9,816 bases of DNA from JACDAS01 sp046262415 (GTDB lineage: Bacteria > Actinomycetota > Thermoleophilia > Gaiellales > Gaiellaceae), in assembly GCA_046262415.1 (NCBI GenBank), contig JBHEMU010000179.1:1-9816 (forward strand), read 5' to 3'. A model generated the notes under the pieces. The model was not told the DNA's origin. It ran no database searches and saw only the letters and a program-made list of their open reading frames with translations. Positions 1 to 5,605 of this stretch are shown in pieces. Numbering within the stretch: the stretch's first letter is position 1; the number at the start of each line of letters is the position of its first letter. A program made the position numbers and the translations under genes.

Positions 1-485
1 TCCCCGCGCACCTTGACCAGCACGCCGAGCTTCCGCGCGGGCGGGTGGACGTAGGCGGCGACCAGCTCGCCGTCCGAGGCCTCGAACCTGGCCGCCCCCC
101 GCACGGTGATGTTCTCGCGGAGGCGCGCGGCCACGTCGACACGCTCGTCCTCGAGGGCCTCGACGGCACCTGGCCCCTCGCGGTCGACCGCGTCGAGCAC
201 CCCCCTCGCGAAGGCCAGGAACTGCTCGTTGTTCGAGACCGGTTCGGTCTCCGCGCCGACTGCGACCAGCGTGCCCCGGCTCTCGCCGACACGCTCGAGC
301 ACCTTCCCCTCCGTCGTCCCGCGCCCGGCCCGCTTCTGCGCGAGCGAGATGCCGCGCTCGCGCAGGAGCCTCTCTGCCTGACCCATGTCGCCGTCCGTGT
401 CGACGAGGGCGCGCTTGCAGTCCATCATCCCGGCCCCCGTCCGGTCGCGTAGCTCCTTCACGAGCGCCGCCGTGACCTCAGGCAT
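1..485 (-). CDS. tsf: Elongation factor Ts (3' end cut by window edge)
   Basis: EF-Ts is the guanine-nucleotide exchange factor that recycles EF-Tu-GDP during translation. The visible 161 codons start MPEVTAALVKELRDRTGAGM and carry the N-terminal UBA-like domain (about residues 3-45, with the family signature RTGAGMMDCKRAL), then the linker and start of the core domain. The ATG (485-483) is chosen because AGGAGG lies 9 nt upstream (500-495) and the family N-terminus follows directly. That Shine-Dalgarno lies inside rpsB, and the ATG overlaps the last 8 nt of rpsB (its TGA is 480-478), which suggests translational coupling. One oddity: the motif that contacts EF-Tu, normally TDFVA, reads TEPVS at residues 80-84. 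The rest of the gene lies beyond base 1. Identity is secure from sequence and position after rpsB. Confidence 0.96.
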   Translation of the reverse strand, partial: MPEVTAALVKELRDRTGAGMMDCKRALVDTDGDMGQAERLLRERGISLAQKRAGRGTTEGKVLERVGESRGTLVAVGAETEPVSNNEQFLAFARGVLDAVDREGPGAVEALEDERVDVAARLRENITVRGAARFEASDGELVAAYVHPPARKLGVLVKVRG

Positions 486-1404
486 CGGCTCGCGCCTCCT
501 CCAGCGGGGCGGGCTCCGGCTCGGGCTGGCGCTCCGGCGGGGCGGCGGCGGCCGCGGCGGCGGGCGGCTCCTCTGAGGGCTCCTCGGGCGGTGCCTCGAC
601 CTGGCTCTCGCCCTGGCTCAGCACCTCGTAGGCGGGGTCGGCCGCGATCTCCTCGGGAGGCCGCGCCTCCTCGTCGGCCGGCGCCGCCTCCTCGGCCGGG
701 GTGACCAGCTCTTCCACGGTCACCTTGGTCGTGCCCGCCGCGATGCCGTCGGCGAGGACACGGGCGATCAGGGTGCACGACCGGATCGCGTCGTCGTTGC
801 CGGGAATGACGTAGTCCGCCTCGTCCGGGTCGCAGTTCGTGTCGACGAGAGCGACGACGGGCAGGCCGAGCCGCCGCGCCTCGCGGACGGCGAGCTGCTC
901 CTTGCGCAGGTCGACGATGAAGATCGCCTCGGGCTGCCGGCGCATGTCGGCGACGCCGCCGAGGTTGGCCTCCAGCTTCTCCAGCTCGCTCTGCATCGCC
1001 ATCCGCTCCTTGGCAGGCAGCAGCTCGAGCTGGCTCTCCTCCTTGAGCCGGCGCAGCTCGTGCAGGCGCTCGATCCGGTCGGAGATCGTGCGCCAGTTCG
1101 CCAGCAGCCCCCCGAGCCAGCGATGGTTGACGTAGGGCATGCCGACGCGCTTGGCCTGCTCGGAGACCGCGTCCTGCGCCTGCTTCTTGGTACCGACGAA
1201 CAGGATCGAGCCGCCGCGCTCGGCGACGGTCCGGGCGAACGCGTAGGCGTCCTCGAGCAGCTGGAGCGTCTGCTGGAGGTCGATGATGTAGATGCCCCCG
1301 CGCTCGGTGAAGATGAACCGCTTCATCTTCGGATTCCAGCGCCGGGTCTGGTGGCCGAAGTGCACACCGGCCTCGAGCAGCTCCCGCATGGAGACGACGG
1401 ACAT
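478..1404 (-). CDS. rpsB: 30S ribosomal protein S2
   Basis: This encodes small-subunit protein S2 (308 aa), which binds between the head and body of the 30S subunit and helps recruit S1 where S1 is present. The N-terminus (MRELLEAGVHFGHQTRRWNP at residues 6-25), GTKKQAQ (71-77), the YVNHRWLGG segment (91-99) and the VALVDTNCDPD segment (184-194) are hallmark S2 sequences, and the core ends near residue 235. Residues about 236-308 form an extension rich in Glu, Pro and Ala, including a run of seven alanines, which makes the protein longer than the usual 230-260 aa. The ATG at 1404 is preceded by AGGGG about 8 nt upstream. The gene is followed by tsf with an 8-nt overlap, the conserved rpsB-tsf order. 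The 255-bp gap upstream should hold its promoter and leader. Confidence 0.98.
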   Translation of the reverse strand: MSVVSMRELLEAGVHFGHQTRRWNPKMKRFIFTERGGIYIIDLQQTLQLLEDAYAFARTVAERGGSILFVGTKKQAQDAVSEQAKRVGMPYVNHRWLGGLLANWRTISDRIERLHELRRLKEESQLELLPAKERMAMQSELEKLEANLGGVADMRRQPEAIFIVDLRKEQLAVREARRLGLPVVALVDTNCDPDEADYVIPGNDDAIRSCTLIARVLADGIAAGTTKVTVEELVTPAEEAAPADEEARPPEEIAADPAYEVLSQGESQVEAPPEEPSEEPPAAAAAAAPPERQPEPEPAPLEEARADA

Positions 1405-1417
1405 GGGCTCAGCCCCT
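1405..1417 (-). promoter_or_regulatory. rpsB ribosome binding site inside a small inverted repeat
   Basis: On the minus strand AGGGG (1417-1413) is the only plausible Shine-Dalgarno for rpsB. It overlaps the perfect inverted repeat GGGCT-g-AGCCC (1415-1405), which abuts the ATG. In RNA this could fold as GGGC with a UGA triloop, partly masking the Shine-Dalgarno. The repeat is seen directly; any effect on translation is inference. Confidence 0.4.
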
Positions 1418-1454
1418 CTCTTCGGTTTGATGGGCGCTACATCCGGCGGGCTCG

Positions 1455-1488
1455 GGTGGAACCGGCGCTCCGTCAGGGCGCCGGCACC
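1455..1488 (-). promoter_or_regulatory. Hairpin in the putative rpsB leader
   Basis: On the minus strand a perfect 7-bp stem (CCGGCGC / GCGCCGG, 1484-1478 with 1468-1462) encloses a 9-nt loop. It is flanked by GGTG/CACC arms that add 4 bp with a small bulge. It sits about 50-85 nt before the rpsB ATG. S2 is known to repress its own mRNA through a 5' leader in gammaproteobacteria, so a control element here is plausible but unproven. A TACCAT hexamer (1536-1531) could be a -10 box that would place this hairpin in the leader, but I see no convincing -35. Nothing else is recognisable in the 255-bp gap (1405-1659), and no ORF or tRNA there is convincing. Confidence 0.35.
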
Positions 1489-1633
1489 GCCACCAGGGCG
1501 GATCGCCGGGTCGGGTTCCGGTCGCAGCGGATGGTACCAGCGGCTCCCCGGCGGGCTGCGCGACCGCAGTGGGGTACGCCGATCGGCGACGACAACGTCT
1601 GGACGGACACCTGGGACGCCGGCGAGGACTGGT

Positions 1634-1659
1634 GCGTCCGCGGAAAGCGAGCGGGACGC
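1634..1659 (-). terminator. Hairpin directly after the pseudouridine synthase stop
   Basis: Immediately after the TAA of the upstream gene, the minus strand reads GCGTCCCGC, a loop of about 9 nt, then GCGGACGC. This gives an 8-bp stem with one bulged C. Its position right after the last gene of an operon suits a terminator. No T-run follows, so it is not a classical intrinsic terminator and could equally act as a 3' end stabiliser or be incidental in GC-rich DNA. Confidence 0.3.
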
Positions 1660-2541
1660 TTACCGGCGCGCCCGCTCGAGCGCGGCGGCCAGGTCGGGCG
1701 GCAGCGGGGACGCGACGTCGATCTGCTCGCCGGTGAACGGGTGCTCGAACGCCAGCCTCGACGCGTGCAGGAACTGGCGGCGAAGGCCCGGGAACGGCAC
1801 CCCGTAGACCGCGTCCCCGGCCACGGGCAGGTCGATGGCTGCGAGGTGGACGCGGATCTGGTGCGTGCGGCCGGTCTCGAGGCCGACGTCGAGGAGCGCG
1901 TGCGCGGGCAGGAGCTCGGCCACCTCGAAATGAGTCACGGCCGCGCGGGGCTGATCGCTGTCCAGCGAGCGGCGGGTCGGCTCGGAGCGATCGCGCCCGA
2001 TCGGCGCCTCGATCCTGCCCCGGCGCGAGCGCGGGCGGCCCCGCACGAGCGCGAGGTATCGCCGCTCCAGCGCACGCCGGCGCACGAGCTTCGACAGGAG
2101 GCGATGCGCCTCCTCGCCGCGGGCGACGACGAGCAGCCCGGAGGTGTCACGGTCGAGGCGGTGGACGATCCCCGGGCGGTCCGGCTCCGGTCCTCCCGCC
2201 GCGGAGTGGGCGAGCAGTCCGTGGACGAGCGTGCCCGTCGCCCGGCCGGCGCCCGGATGGACGGCGAGACCCGCGGGCTTGTCGACGACGAGCAGGTGGA
2301 CGTCCTCGTACGCGATCTGCACGTCCATCGCTTCGGCCTGGAGAACGGGTTCCTCTGCGGGCTCGAACTCGACCACCTCGCCGGCGGCCAGCCGGTGGCC
2401 CTTCGAGCGGGCCGTCCCCTCGACGAGCACGCCGGCCGCGACCAGCCGCTCGGCCGCCGCCCGCGATCCGATCTCGGGCTGCGCTGCGAGGAAGCGGTCG
2501 AGTCGCTCCCCGGCCGCCTGGGGCGGCACTCGCCGCCGCAA
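1660..2541 (-). CDS. rluD: RluA/RluD-family 23S rRNA pseudouridine synthase
   Basis: This enzyme isomerises specific uridines of structured RNA, probably 23S rRNA, to pseudouridine. The 293-aa protein has an N-terminal S4-type RNA-binding domain (about 10-65, with GERLDRFLA at 11-19). The catalytic domain follows, with VVDKPAGLAVHPG (85-97), GIVHRLDRDTSGLLVVA (124-140, catalytic Asp130) and GRTHQIRVHL (224-233). It ends with a LHASRLAFEHP segment (258-267). The length is normal for RluD or YlyB. The only upstream start is TTG at 2541, because a TAG (the lspA stop) lies in the same frame 9 nt earlier; a GTG at codon 5 is the alternative. The Shine-Dalgarno is weak, so translation may depend on lspA. 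The position after lspA matches ylyB in Bacillus. The exact target uridines cannot be told from sequence, so the symbol denotes the subfamily. Confidence 0.93.
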   Translation of the reverse strand: MRRRVPPQAAGERLDRFLAAQPEIGSRAAAERLVAAGVLVEGTARSKGHRLAAGEVVEFEPAEEPVLQAEAMDVQIAYEDVHLLVVDKPAGLAVHPGAGRATGTLVHGLLAHSAAGGPEPDRPGIVHRLDRDTSGLLVVARGEEAHRLLSKLVRRRALERRYLALVRGRPRSRRGRIEAPIGRDRSEPTRRSLDSDQPRAAVTHFEVAELLPAHALLDVGLETGRTHQIRVHLAAIDLPVAGDAVYGVPFPGLRRQFLHASRLAFEHPFTGEQIDVASPLPPDLAAALERARR

Positions 2542-2550
2542 TTGGCTCGC

Positions 2551-3120
2551 CTACCGGGGACTGCCGAGGAAGAGCGGACCCGACCCCTCGGTCGTGCGCG
2601 CGGGTCGATCCGCGGCCACGAGCCCGATCAGCAGGATCGCGACGCCGACGACGATGAAGCTGTCGGCGAGGTTGAACGCGGGCCAGTAGCGGAAGTCGAG
2701 GAAGTCGGTCACGTGCCCGAGCCGGATGCGGTCGACGAGGTTGGCGAGGCTGCCGCCGATCAGCAGCCCGAGCGCCGTCGGCAGGACCGGGTGCCTCGCC
2801 CCCGCGCGGGCGAAGAAGAGCAGCATCCAGCCGACGGCGAGCGCCGTCAGCACCGTCACGACCGGCGTCGCGCCCGCGAAGAATCCGAACGCGATGCCCG
2901 AGTTCTGGACGTGGTGGATCGAGAACGGCCCCGCGACGTGCACCTCCCCGTCCAGCCCGAGCGTGCTCGAGACGAGCTGCTTCGTCAGCTGGTCGGCAAC
3001 CAGCGCCGCGCCGGCGACGGCGGCGAGCCCCAGCCACTGGCCGGACTGCGCCGCGAGCGAGCGCTCCGCCGCGGAGATGGGCGCGAGCCCGTTCGTCGTC
3101 GACCCCACCCGCACGTCCAC
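2551..3120 (-). CDS. lspA: Lipoprotein signal peptidase (signal peptidase II)
   Basis: LspA is an inner-membrane aspartyl protease that removes the signal peptide of prolipoproteins after lipidation of the lipobox cysteine. The 189-aa protein has four hydrophobic segments (about 29-42, 84-104, 112-125 and 153-170). Family motifs are ADQLTK (42-47), NSGIAFG (73-79), GGSLANLVDR (122-131), VTDF with catalytic Asp139, and FNLADS with catalytic Asp153. GTG at 3120 is preferred because GGAG lies 6 nt upstream; further GTG codons at 3114 and 3108 are less well placed. It begins 11 nt after the zinc-finger gene and ends 9 nt before the pseudouridine synthase gene, which lies in the same frame beyond one TAG. 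The N-terminal tail of about 28 residues before the first membrane helix is somewhat long. Confidence 0.96.
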   Translation of the reverse strand: MDVRVGSTTNGLAPISAAERSLAAQSGQWLGLAAVAGAALVADQLTKQLVSSTLGLDGEVHVAGPFSIHHVQNSGIAFGFFAGATPVVTVLTALAVGWMLLFFARAGARHPVLPTALGLLIGGSLANLVDRIRLGHVTDFLDFRYWPAFNLADSFIVVGVAILLIGLVAADRPARTTEGSGPLFLGSPR

Positions 3121-3131
3121 GGTCCGCTCCG

Positions 3132-3497
3132 TCAGCCCCGCTCTTCCCTTCGCCTGCAGTCGATGCACTGGGTCGTGTACGGGCGCGCCTGCAGGCGTTC
3201 CTCGGCGATCTCCCGGCCGCAGGTGACGCAGGTGCCGTAGGTTCCCGCCTCGATCCGCGCGAGCGCCCCGTCGATCTCCTCGAGCAGGTGCTCCTCGTTC
3301 TCCTCGAGCGTGTAGTCGATCTCGCGGTCGACCGTCACGGTGGCCATCTCGGCCATGTGATTGTCGATCGGCATCTCCTGCGACTCGTCCTCCAGCGAGC
3401 CCGGGTTCTCCCGGTGCAGGTTCTCGAGCGCGTTCACGATCCGCTGCCGCTCCTCCTGCAGGGCCTGCCGGAAGGGAGCCGTGTCGACCGGGCTCAC
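3132..3497 (-). CDS. DksA/TraR-family C4 zinc-finger protein
   Basis: This is a 121-aa DksA/TraR-type protein. Members of the wider family insert a coiled coil into the secondary channel of RNA polymerase or act as stress-related zinc proteins. Residues about 8-85 are predominantly helical and acidic, and the C-terminus carries a canonical C4 zinc finger, Cys90-x2-Cys93-x17-Cys111-x2-Cys114, within GTYGTC...CGREI and ERLQARP. The DxxDxA tip motif of true DksA is not visible, so a ppGpp/polymerase role like that of Escherichia coli DksA should not be assumed. GTG at 3497 is chosen because GGAAGG lies about 6 nt upstream; it overlaps the preceding small ORF as GTGA. Its position before lspA matches ylyA of Bacillus subtilis, an uncharacterised or weakly characterised homologue. 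Confidence 0.93.
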   Translation of the reverse strand: MSPVDTAPFRQALQEERQRIVNALENLHRENPGSLEDESQEMPIDNHMAEMATVTVDREIDYTLEENEEHLLEEIDGALARIEAGTYGTCVTCGREIAEERLQARPYTTQCIDCRRREERG

Positions 3498-3601
3498 GCG
3501 ACGCCTTCCAGCCGGCAGGCGTCACCGTGCCGCCCGACGATCTCCGTGCGGCGGGAGCCCGGAGCGACGCGTACCCGGAGTCGGGTGGGCGAGGGAGCCA
3601 C
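3494..3601 (-). CDS. Truncated YggU/DUF167-like 35-codon ORF
   Basis: The ORF begins GTG GCT CCC and encodes 35 residues. Residues 6-28, starting TRLRVRVAPGSRRTEIVGRH, match the first strands of YggU/DUF167 proteins, which are normally about 75-100 aa. The rest of the domain, including the PPVDGxAN segment, is missing: the ORF stops at TGA (3496-3494) after RLEGVA. yggU commonly sits beside yggS and yggT, which supports the identification. There is no Shine-Dalgarno; instead TATACT lies exactly 6 nt upstream of the GTG, so the transcript may begin at the start codon. The TGA overlaps the GTG of the zinc-finger gene, whose Shine-Dalgarno lies inside this ORF. It may be a decayed gene kept as a translated leader, or simply a pseudogene. 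The function of full-length YggU is itself unclear. Confidence 0.5.
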   Translation of the reverse strand: MAPSPTRLRVRVAPGSRRTEIVGRHGDACRLEGVA

Positions 3602-3613
3602 GATCCAAGTATA
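3602..3613 (-). promoter_or_regulatory. Candidate -10 box for a leaderless transcript
   Basis: On the minus strand TATACT (3613-3608) matches the TANNNT -10 consensus and stands out in this GC-rich DNA. Exactly 6 nt (TGGATC) separate it from the GTG at 3601, the spacing expected if transcription starts on the first base of the start codon, as in many actinobacterial leaderless mRNAs. The best -35 candidate is TGAGGT with a 16-nt spacer, which is poor. It would drive the yggU remnant, zinc-finger gene, lspA and rluD. Confidence 0.55.
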
Positions 3614-3617
3614 GGGA

Positions 3618-3634
3618 GAGGTCGAGCCGACCTC
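3618..3634 (-). promoter_or_regulatory. Perfect palindrome between divIVA stop and promoter
   Basis: GAGGTCG-GCT-CGACCTC on the minus strand is a perfect 7-bp inverted repeat with a 3-nt centre. It begins within the divIVA TGA and ends 4 nt before the TATACT box, so it fills the spacer and part of the -35 region. It could be a repressor or activator operator, or a small hairpin ending the divIVA transcript. No T-run follows directly. Confidence 0.4.
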
Positions 3635-4073
3635 AGGCAGCCCGCGCTTCCGGTGCCGGCCCGCCCGACTCGTCCACGATCGCGAGCGCGGAGCCGAGCA
3701 GGGCGCGGACCCGCGCCGCCTCGGCGCGTAGCCGCTCGGCCTCGGCGCCCGCCTCCCGCACGATCGCCCGGGCCTCGGCGCGAGCCTCGCCCAGGATGCG
3801 GTCGGAGTCCTGCTTGGCCTGGTCGCGGAGGTCGTGAGCGGCGCGCTCGGCGGAGACGAGCGTCGTGCGGAGCAGGGTCTCGAGATCGCGGTGCCGGGCG
3901 AGCTCCGCGTCCAGGTGCTCGACCCGGTCCTGCAGGTCGGCGCGCTCACGCCAGACGGCCTCGAAGCTGTCCGCGATCTCCTCGAGCACGGCGTCGACCG
4001 ACGAGCGGCGGTACCCGAGTAGCAGGCCGCGACGGAGCCGGAGGTGACGGATCTCGACGGGTGTGTAGGACAT
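3633..4073 (-). CDS. divIVA: DivIVA-domain coiled-coil protein
   Basis: DivIVA proteins bind negatively curved membrane at septa and poles and recruit division or polar-growth factors (Wag31 in mycobacteria). The 146-aa product has the N-terminal lipid-binding domain (about 3-40; MSYTPVEIRHLRLRRGLLLGY, then a VDAVLEEIADSFE helix) and a long Ala/Glu/Arg-rich coiled coil (about 45-127). A short disordered tail follows. Compared with Bacillus DivIVA, the tip normally read as SFRGYDEDEV is GLLLGYRRSSV, replacing the inserted Phe and the acidic residues with leucines and arginines. AAGGAGG lies 5 nt before the ATG, a strong ribosome site, and the gene starts 13 nt after yggT. It is shorter than many actinobacterial DivIVA proteins. 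Identity rests on the N-terminal domain, coiled coil and neighbours. Confidence 0.9.
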   Translation of the reverse strand: MSYTPVEIRHLRLRRGLLLGYRRSSVDAVLEEIADSFEAVWRERADLQDRVEHLDAELARHRDLETLLRTTLVSAERAAHDLRDQAKQDSDRILGEARAEARAIVREAGAEAERLRAEAARVRALLGSALAIVDESGGPAPEARAA

Positions 4074-4086
4074 GTGTCCTCCTTGG

Positions 4087-4401
4087 CTAGTGGAGCCGGT
4101 CGAGCAGGTTGAGCAGCAACTGGTCGAGGATCACGAGCACGAACACAGCCACGACCGGTGAGAGGTCGAGCGGCCCGAGCGGCGGCAGCACGCGCCGGAA
4201 CAGGCGCAGGTACGGCTCGCAGACGTCGGTCAGGAACTGCCTGATGCGGTAGAGCCAGGGTCGGTACGGAAGCTGGAACCAGGAGAGGAGGATGTGCGCG
4301 AAGACCAGGAGGAGGTACACGAGGATGAACACGTGCACGAAGCTCCGCACCGAGGAGACGACGTCGGCGAGTAGGCCGAGGCCGGCGACGGTCACGCCCA
4401 T
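4087..4401 (-). CDS. YggT family membrane protein
   Basis: This small integral membrane protein (104 aa) has two hydrophobic segments, about 19-40 and 79-100. They are joined by a loop with the family sequence CEPYLRLFRRVLPPLGPLDL (residues 61-80) leading into SPVVAVFVL. Homologues are YlmG in Bacillus and YggT in Escherichia coli; chloroplast relatives act in haem attachment and nucleoid distribution, and the bacterial function is unsettled. Its place between sepF and divIVA is the conserved arrangement and suggests a link to division or envelope organisation. The ATG at 4401 has only a poor Shine-Dalgarno; the 51-nt gap before it carries a 15-bp palindrome. Confidence 0.93.
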   Translation of the reverse strand: MGVTVAGLGLLADVVSSVRSFVHVFILVYLLLVFAHILLSWFQLPYRPWLYRIRQFLTDVCEPYLRLFRRVLPPLGPLDLSPVVAVFVLVILDQLLLNLLDRLH

Positions 4402-4414
4402 GAGCCTAGGTTCG

Positions 4415-4429
4415 CGTCCGTCACGGACG
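4415..4429. repeat. 15-bp palindrome between sepF and yggT
   Basis: CGTCCGT-c-ACGGACG is a perfect 7-bp inverted repeat with a single central base, 13 nt upstream of the yggT ATG. In DNA it has the form of an operator. In RNA it could make only a 5-bp stem with a 5-nt loop, which is weak for termination. No convincing promoter accompanies it. Confidence 0.35.
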
Positions 4430-4452
4430 TTCCTTGCGAGCCACGTGTCGAT

Positions 4453-4992
4453 CTACGCCTGGTTGAAGAAGCCGCGCTCGAGCATGCGCGCGCGCTCCTC
4501 CGCCGACACCTCGACGTTCCGCGGCGTGAGCAGGAACACCTTGTCGGCAACCCGCTGCATGCCGCCGTCGAGGGCGTAGGTGAGGCCGCTCGTGAAGTCG
4601 ATCAGGCGCTTGGACAGCTCTGAGTCGGAGCTCTGGAGGTTCAGGATCACCGGTACGTGGTCCTTGAACTTGTCCGCGATCTGCTGCGCGTCGTTGAAGC
4701 TCCGCGGCACGACGAGGTGGACCTGGACGGGCGGACTCGCGGCGGCCTCGAGCGACCGCGGCCCGCGGGCCGGCCGCAGGGGCGTGGCGCGGGGCGTCCG
4801 CTCGGCCGACTCCGTCCAGTCGTCGAACTCGCCCCCACGCCGCCGCGGCGCGAGGCGGCGAACGTTCGGACGGTCGCTGTAGGTGCGCTCGAGCTCCTCG
4901 TTCGTGACGTAGCCGTCCTCGTCCCAGTCCTCGTCCTCCTCGGCGATGCCGAAGTAGACGAGCGTCCGATTCCAGAGGTCGCCGAGGCCCAC
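4453..4992 (-). CDS. sepF: Cell division protein SepF
   Basis: SepF polymerises and tethers FtsZ to the membrane; it is the main anchor in bacteria lacking FtsA, including actinobacteria. The 179-aa protein shows the amphipathic membrane-binding N-terminus (WNRTLVYFGIAEED at 7-20), an acidic then Arg/Pro-rich linker (about 20-88), and the globular SepF domain (89-165). That domain contains VHLVVPRSFNDAQQIAD (91-107), VPVILNLQ (113-120), RLIDFTSGLTYALDG (129-143) and KVFLLTPRNVEVS (151-163). The start is GTG at 4992, 13 nt after the yggS stop, without a good Shine-Dalgarno; the family N-terminus begins right there, so I keep it. The yggS-sepF-yggT-divIVA order matches Bacillus ylmE-sepF-ylmG-divIVA. 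Confidence 0.96.
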   Translation of the reverse strand: MGLGDLWNRTLVYFGIAEEDEDWDEDGYVTNEELERTYSDRPNVRRLAPRRRGGEFDDWTESAERTPRATPLRPARGPRSLEAAASPPVQVHLVVPRSFNDAQQIADKFKDHVPVILNLQSSDSELSKRLIDFTSGLTYALDGGMQRVADKVFLLTPRNVEVSAEERARMLERGFFNQA

Positions 4993-5005
4993 GTCGCCGG
5001 GAATG

Positions 5006-5605
5006 TTAACCCTGCCACAACACGGAGCCGACCCGGACGTACGTCGCGCCCTCCTCGGCGGCGACCCTGTAGTCCTGGCTCGTGCCCATCGAGAGCTCGG
5101 TCAGGCCGTGCCGCTCGGCCAGCTCGCGGAGCCGGCGAAAGTAGGGCCGGGAGGCCTCTGGGTCGTCCGCGAGCGGCGGCATCGTCGAGAGGCCGCGGAT
5201 CTCGGGACCAAGGCCGAGGAAGCGCTCGAGCGCGTCCGGGTCGATCCCGGACTTCGTCCCCTCCCCCGCCAGATTGACCTGGACGAGCGCGGGGCGCTCG
5301 ACGCGGCGGGCCGCGGACTCCGAGTCGAGCGAGTGCACCAGCTCGCAGATCCGGTTGACGATCGGCGCCTTGCGACTCTGCAGGTGCCCGATGAAGTGCC
5401 AGCGGAAGGCGTCGCCGTAGGCCGCGTGCTTCGCCTCGAGATCCTGGGCCCGGTTCTCCCCCACGACCTCGATCCCGGCCCCGGCCAGCGCGGCCAGCTC
5501 CTCCACGGGCACGTACTTGGTCGCGGCGACGACGGTGACGCCGGGACCCACCTCCGCGCGGATCCGCTCGTACCGGGCCCGGATCGCGTCGGGGTCAGAC
5601 GACAA
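5006..5605 (-). CDS. YggS/PLPBP family PLP homeostasis protein
   Basis: This cytosolic, non-catalytic pyridoxal-phosphate binding protein buffers free PLP and affects amino-acid metabolism. At 199 aa it is shorter than the usual 220-235, mainly through a compact N-terminus and a shorter segment before the VQVNLAGEGTKSG motif. PLP-binding Lys30 lies in VVAATKYV, followed by VVGENRAQD (47-55), WHFIGHLQSRK (69-79) and VHSLDS (89-94). The LSMGTSQDY segment and VRVGSVLWQG close the protein. The TTG start (5605) is well supported: AGGGGGTGAT, close to the full anti-16S complement, lies 5 nt upstream, and an in-frame TGA excludes anything longer. It overlaps the laccase-domain gene by 11 nt and precedes sepF by 13 nt, as ylmE does in Bacillus. 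Confidence 0.95.
   Translation of the reverse strand: MSSDPDAIRARYERIRAEVGPGVTVVAATKYVPVEELAALAGAGIEVVGENRAQDLEAKHAAYGDAFRWHFIGHLQSRKAPIVNRICELVHSLDSESAARRVERPALVQVNLAGEGTKSGIDPDALERFLGLGPEIRGLSTMPPLADDPEASRPYFRRLRELAERHGLTELSMGTSQDYRVAAEEGATYVRVGSVLWQG

Noticed and set aside
1405..1659. Possible tRNA or small RNA gene (GGTTCCACCC resembles a T-loop)
   Set aside because: The flanking bases do not pair as a T-arm and no acceptor or anticodon arms could be built.
2541..2551. LspA-RluD readthrough fusion across an in-frame TAG
   Set aside because: The two genes share a frame with only 9 nt between stop and start, but both are complete family-length proteins and nothing suggests recoding.
1060..3240. 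726-codon plus-strand open frame
   Set aside because: It runs antisense across rpsB, rluD, lspA and part of the zinc-finger gene. The translation is Arg/Pro/Gly-rich with no recognisable domain, the usual mirror of GC-rich codon bias.
3626..3637. 12-mer GCCGACCTCAGG shared with 8905-8916, both upstream of candidate leaderless starts
   Set aside because: The distances to the -10 boxes differ by 8 nt, one copy includes the divIVA stop, and GACCTCAGG also occurs at the rpsB/tsf junction; chance is likely in DNA of this composition.
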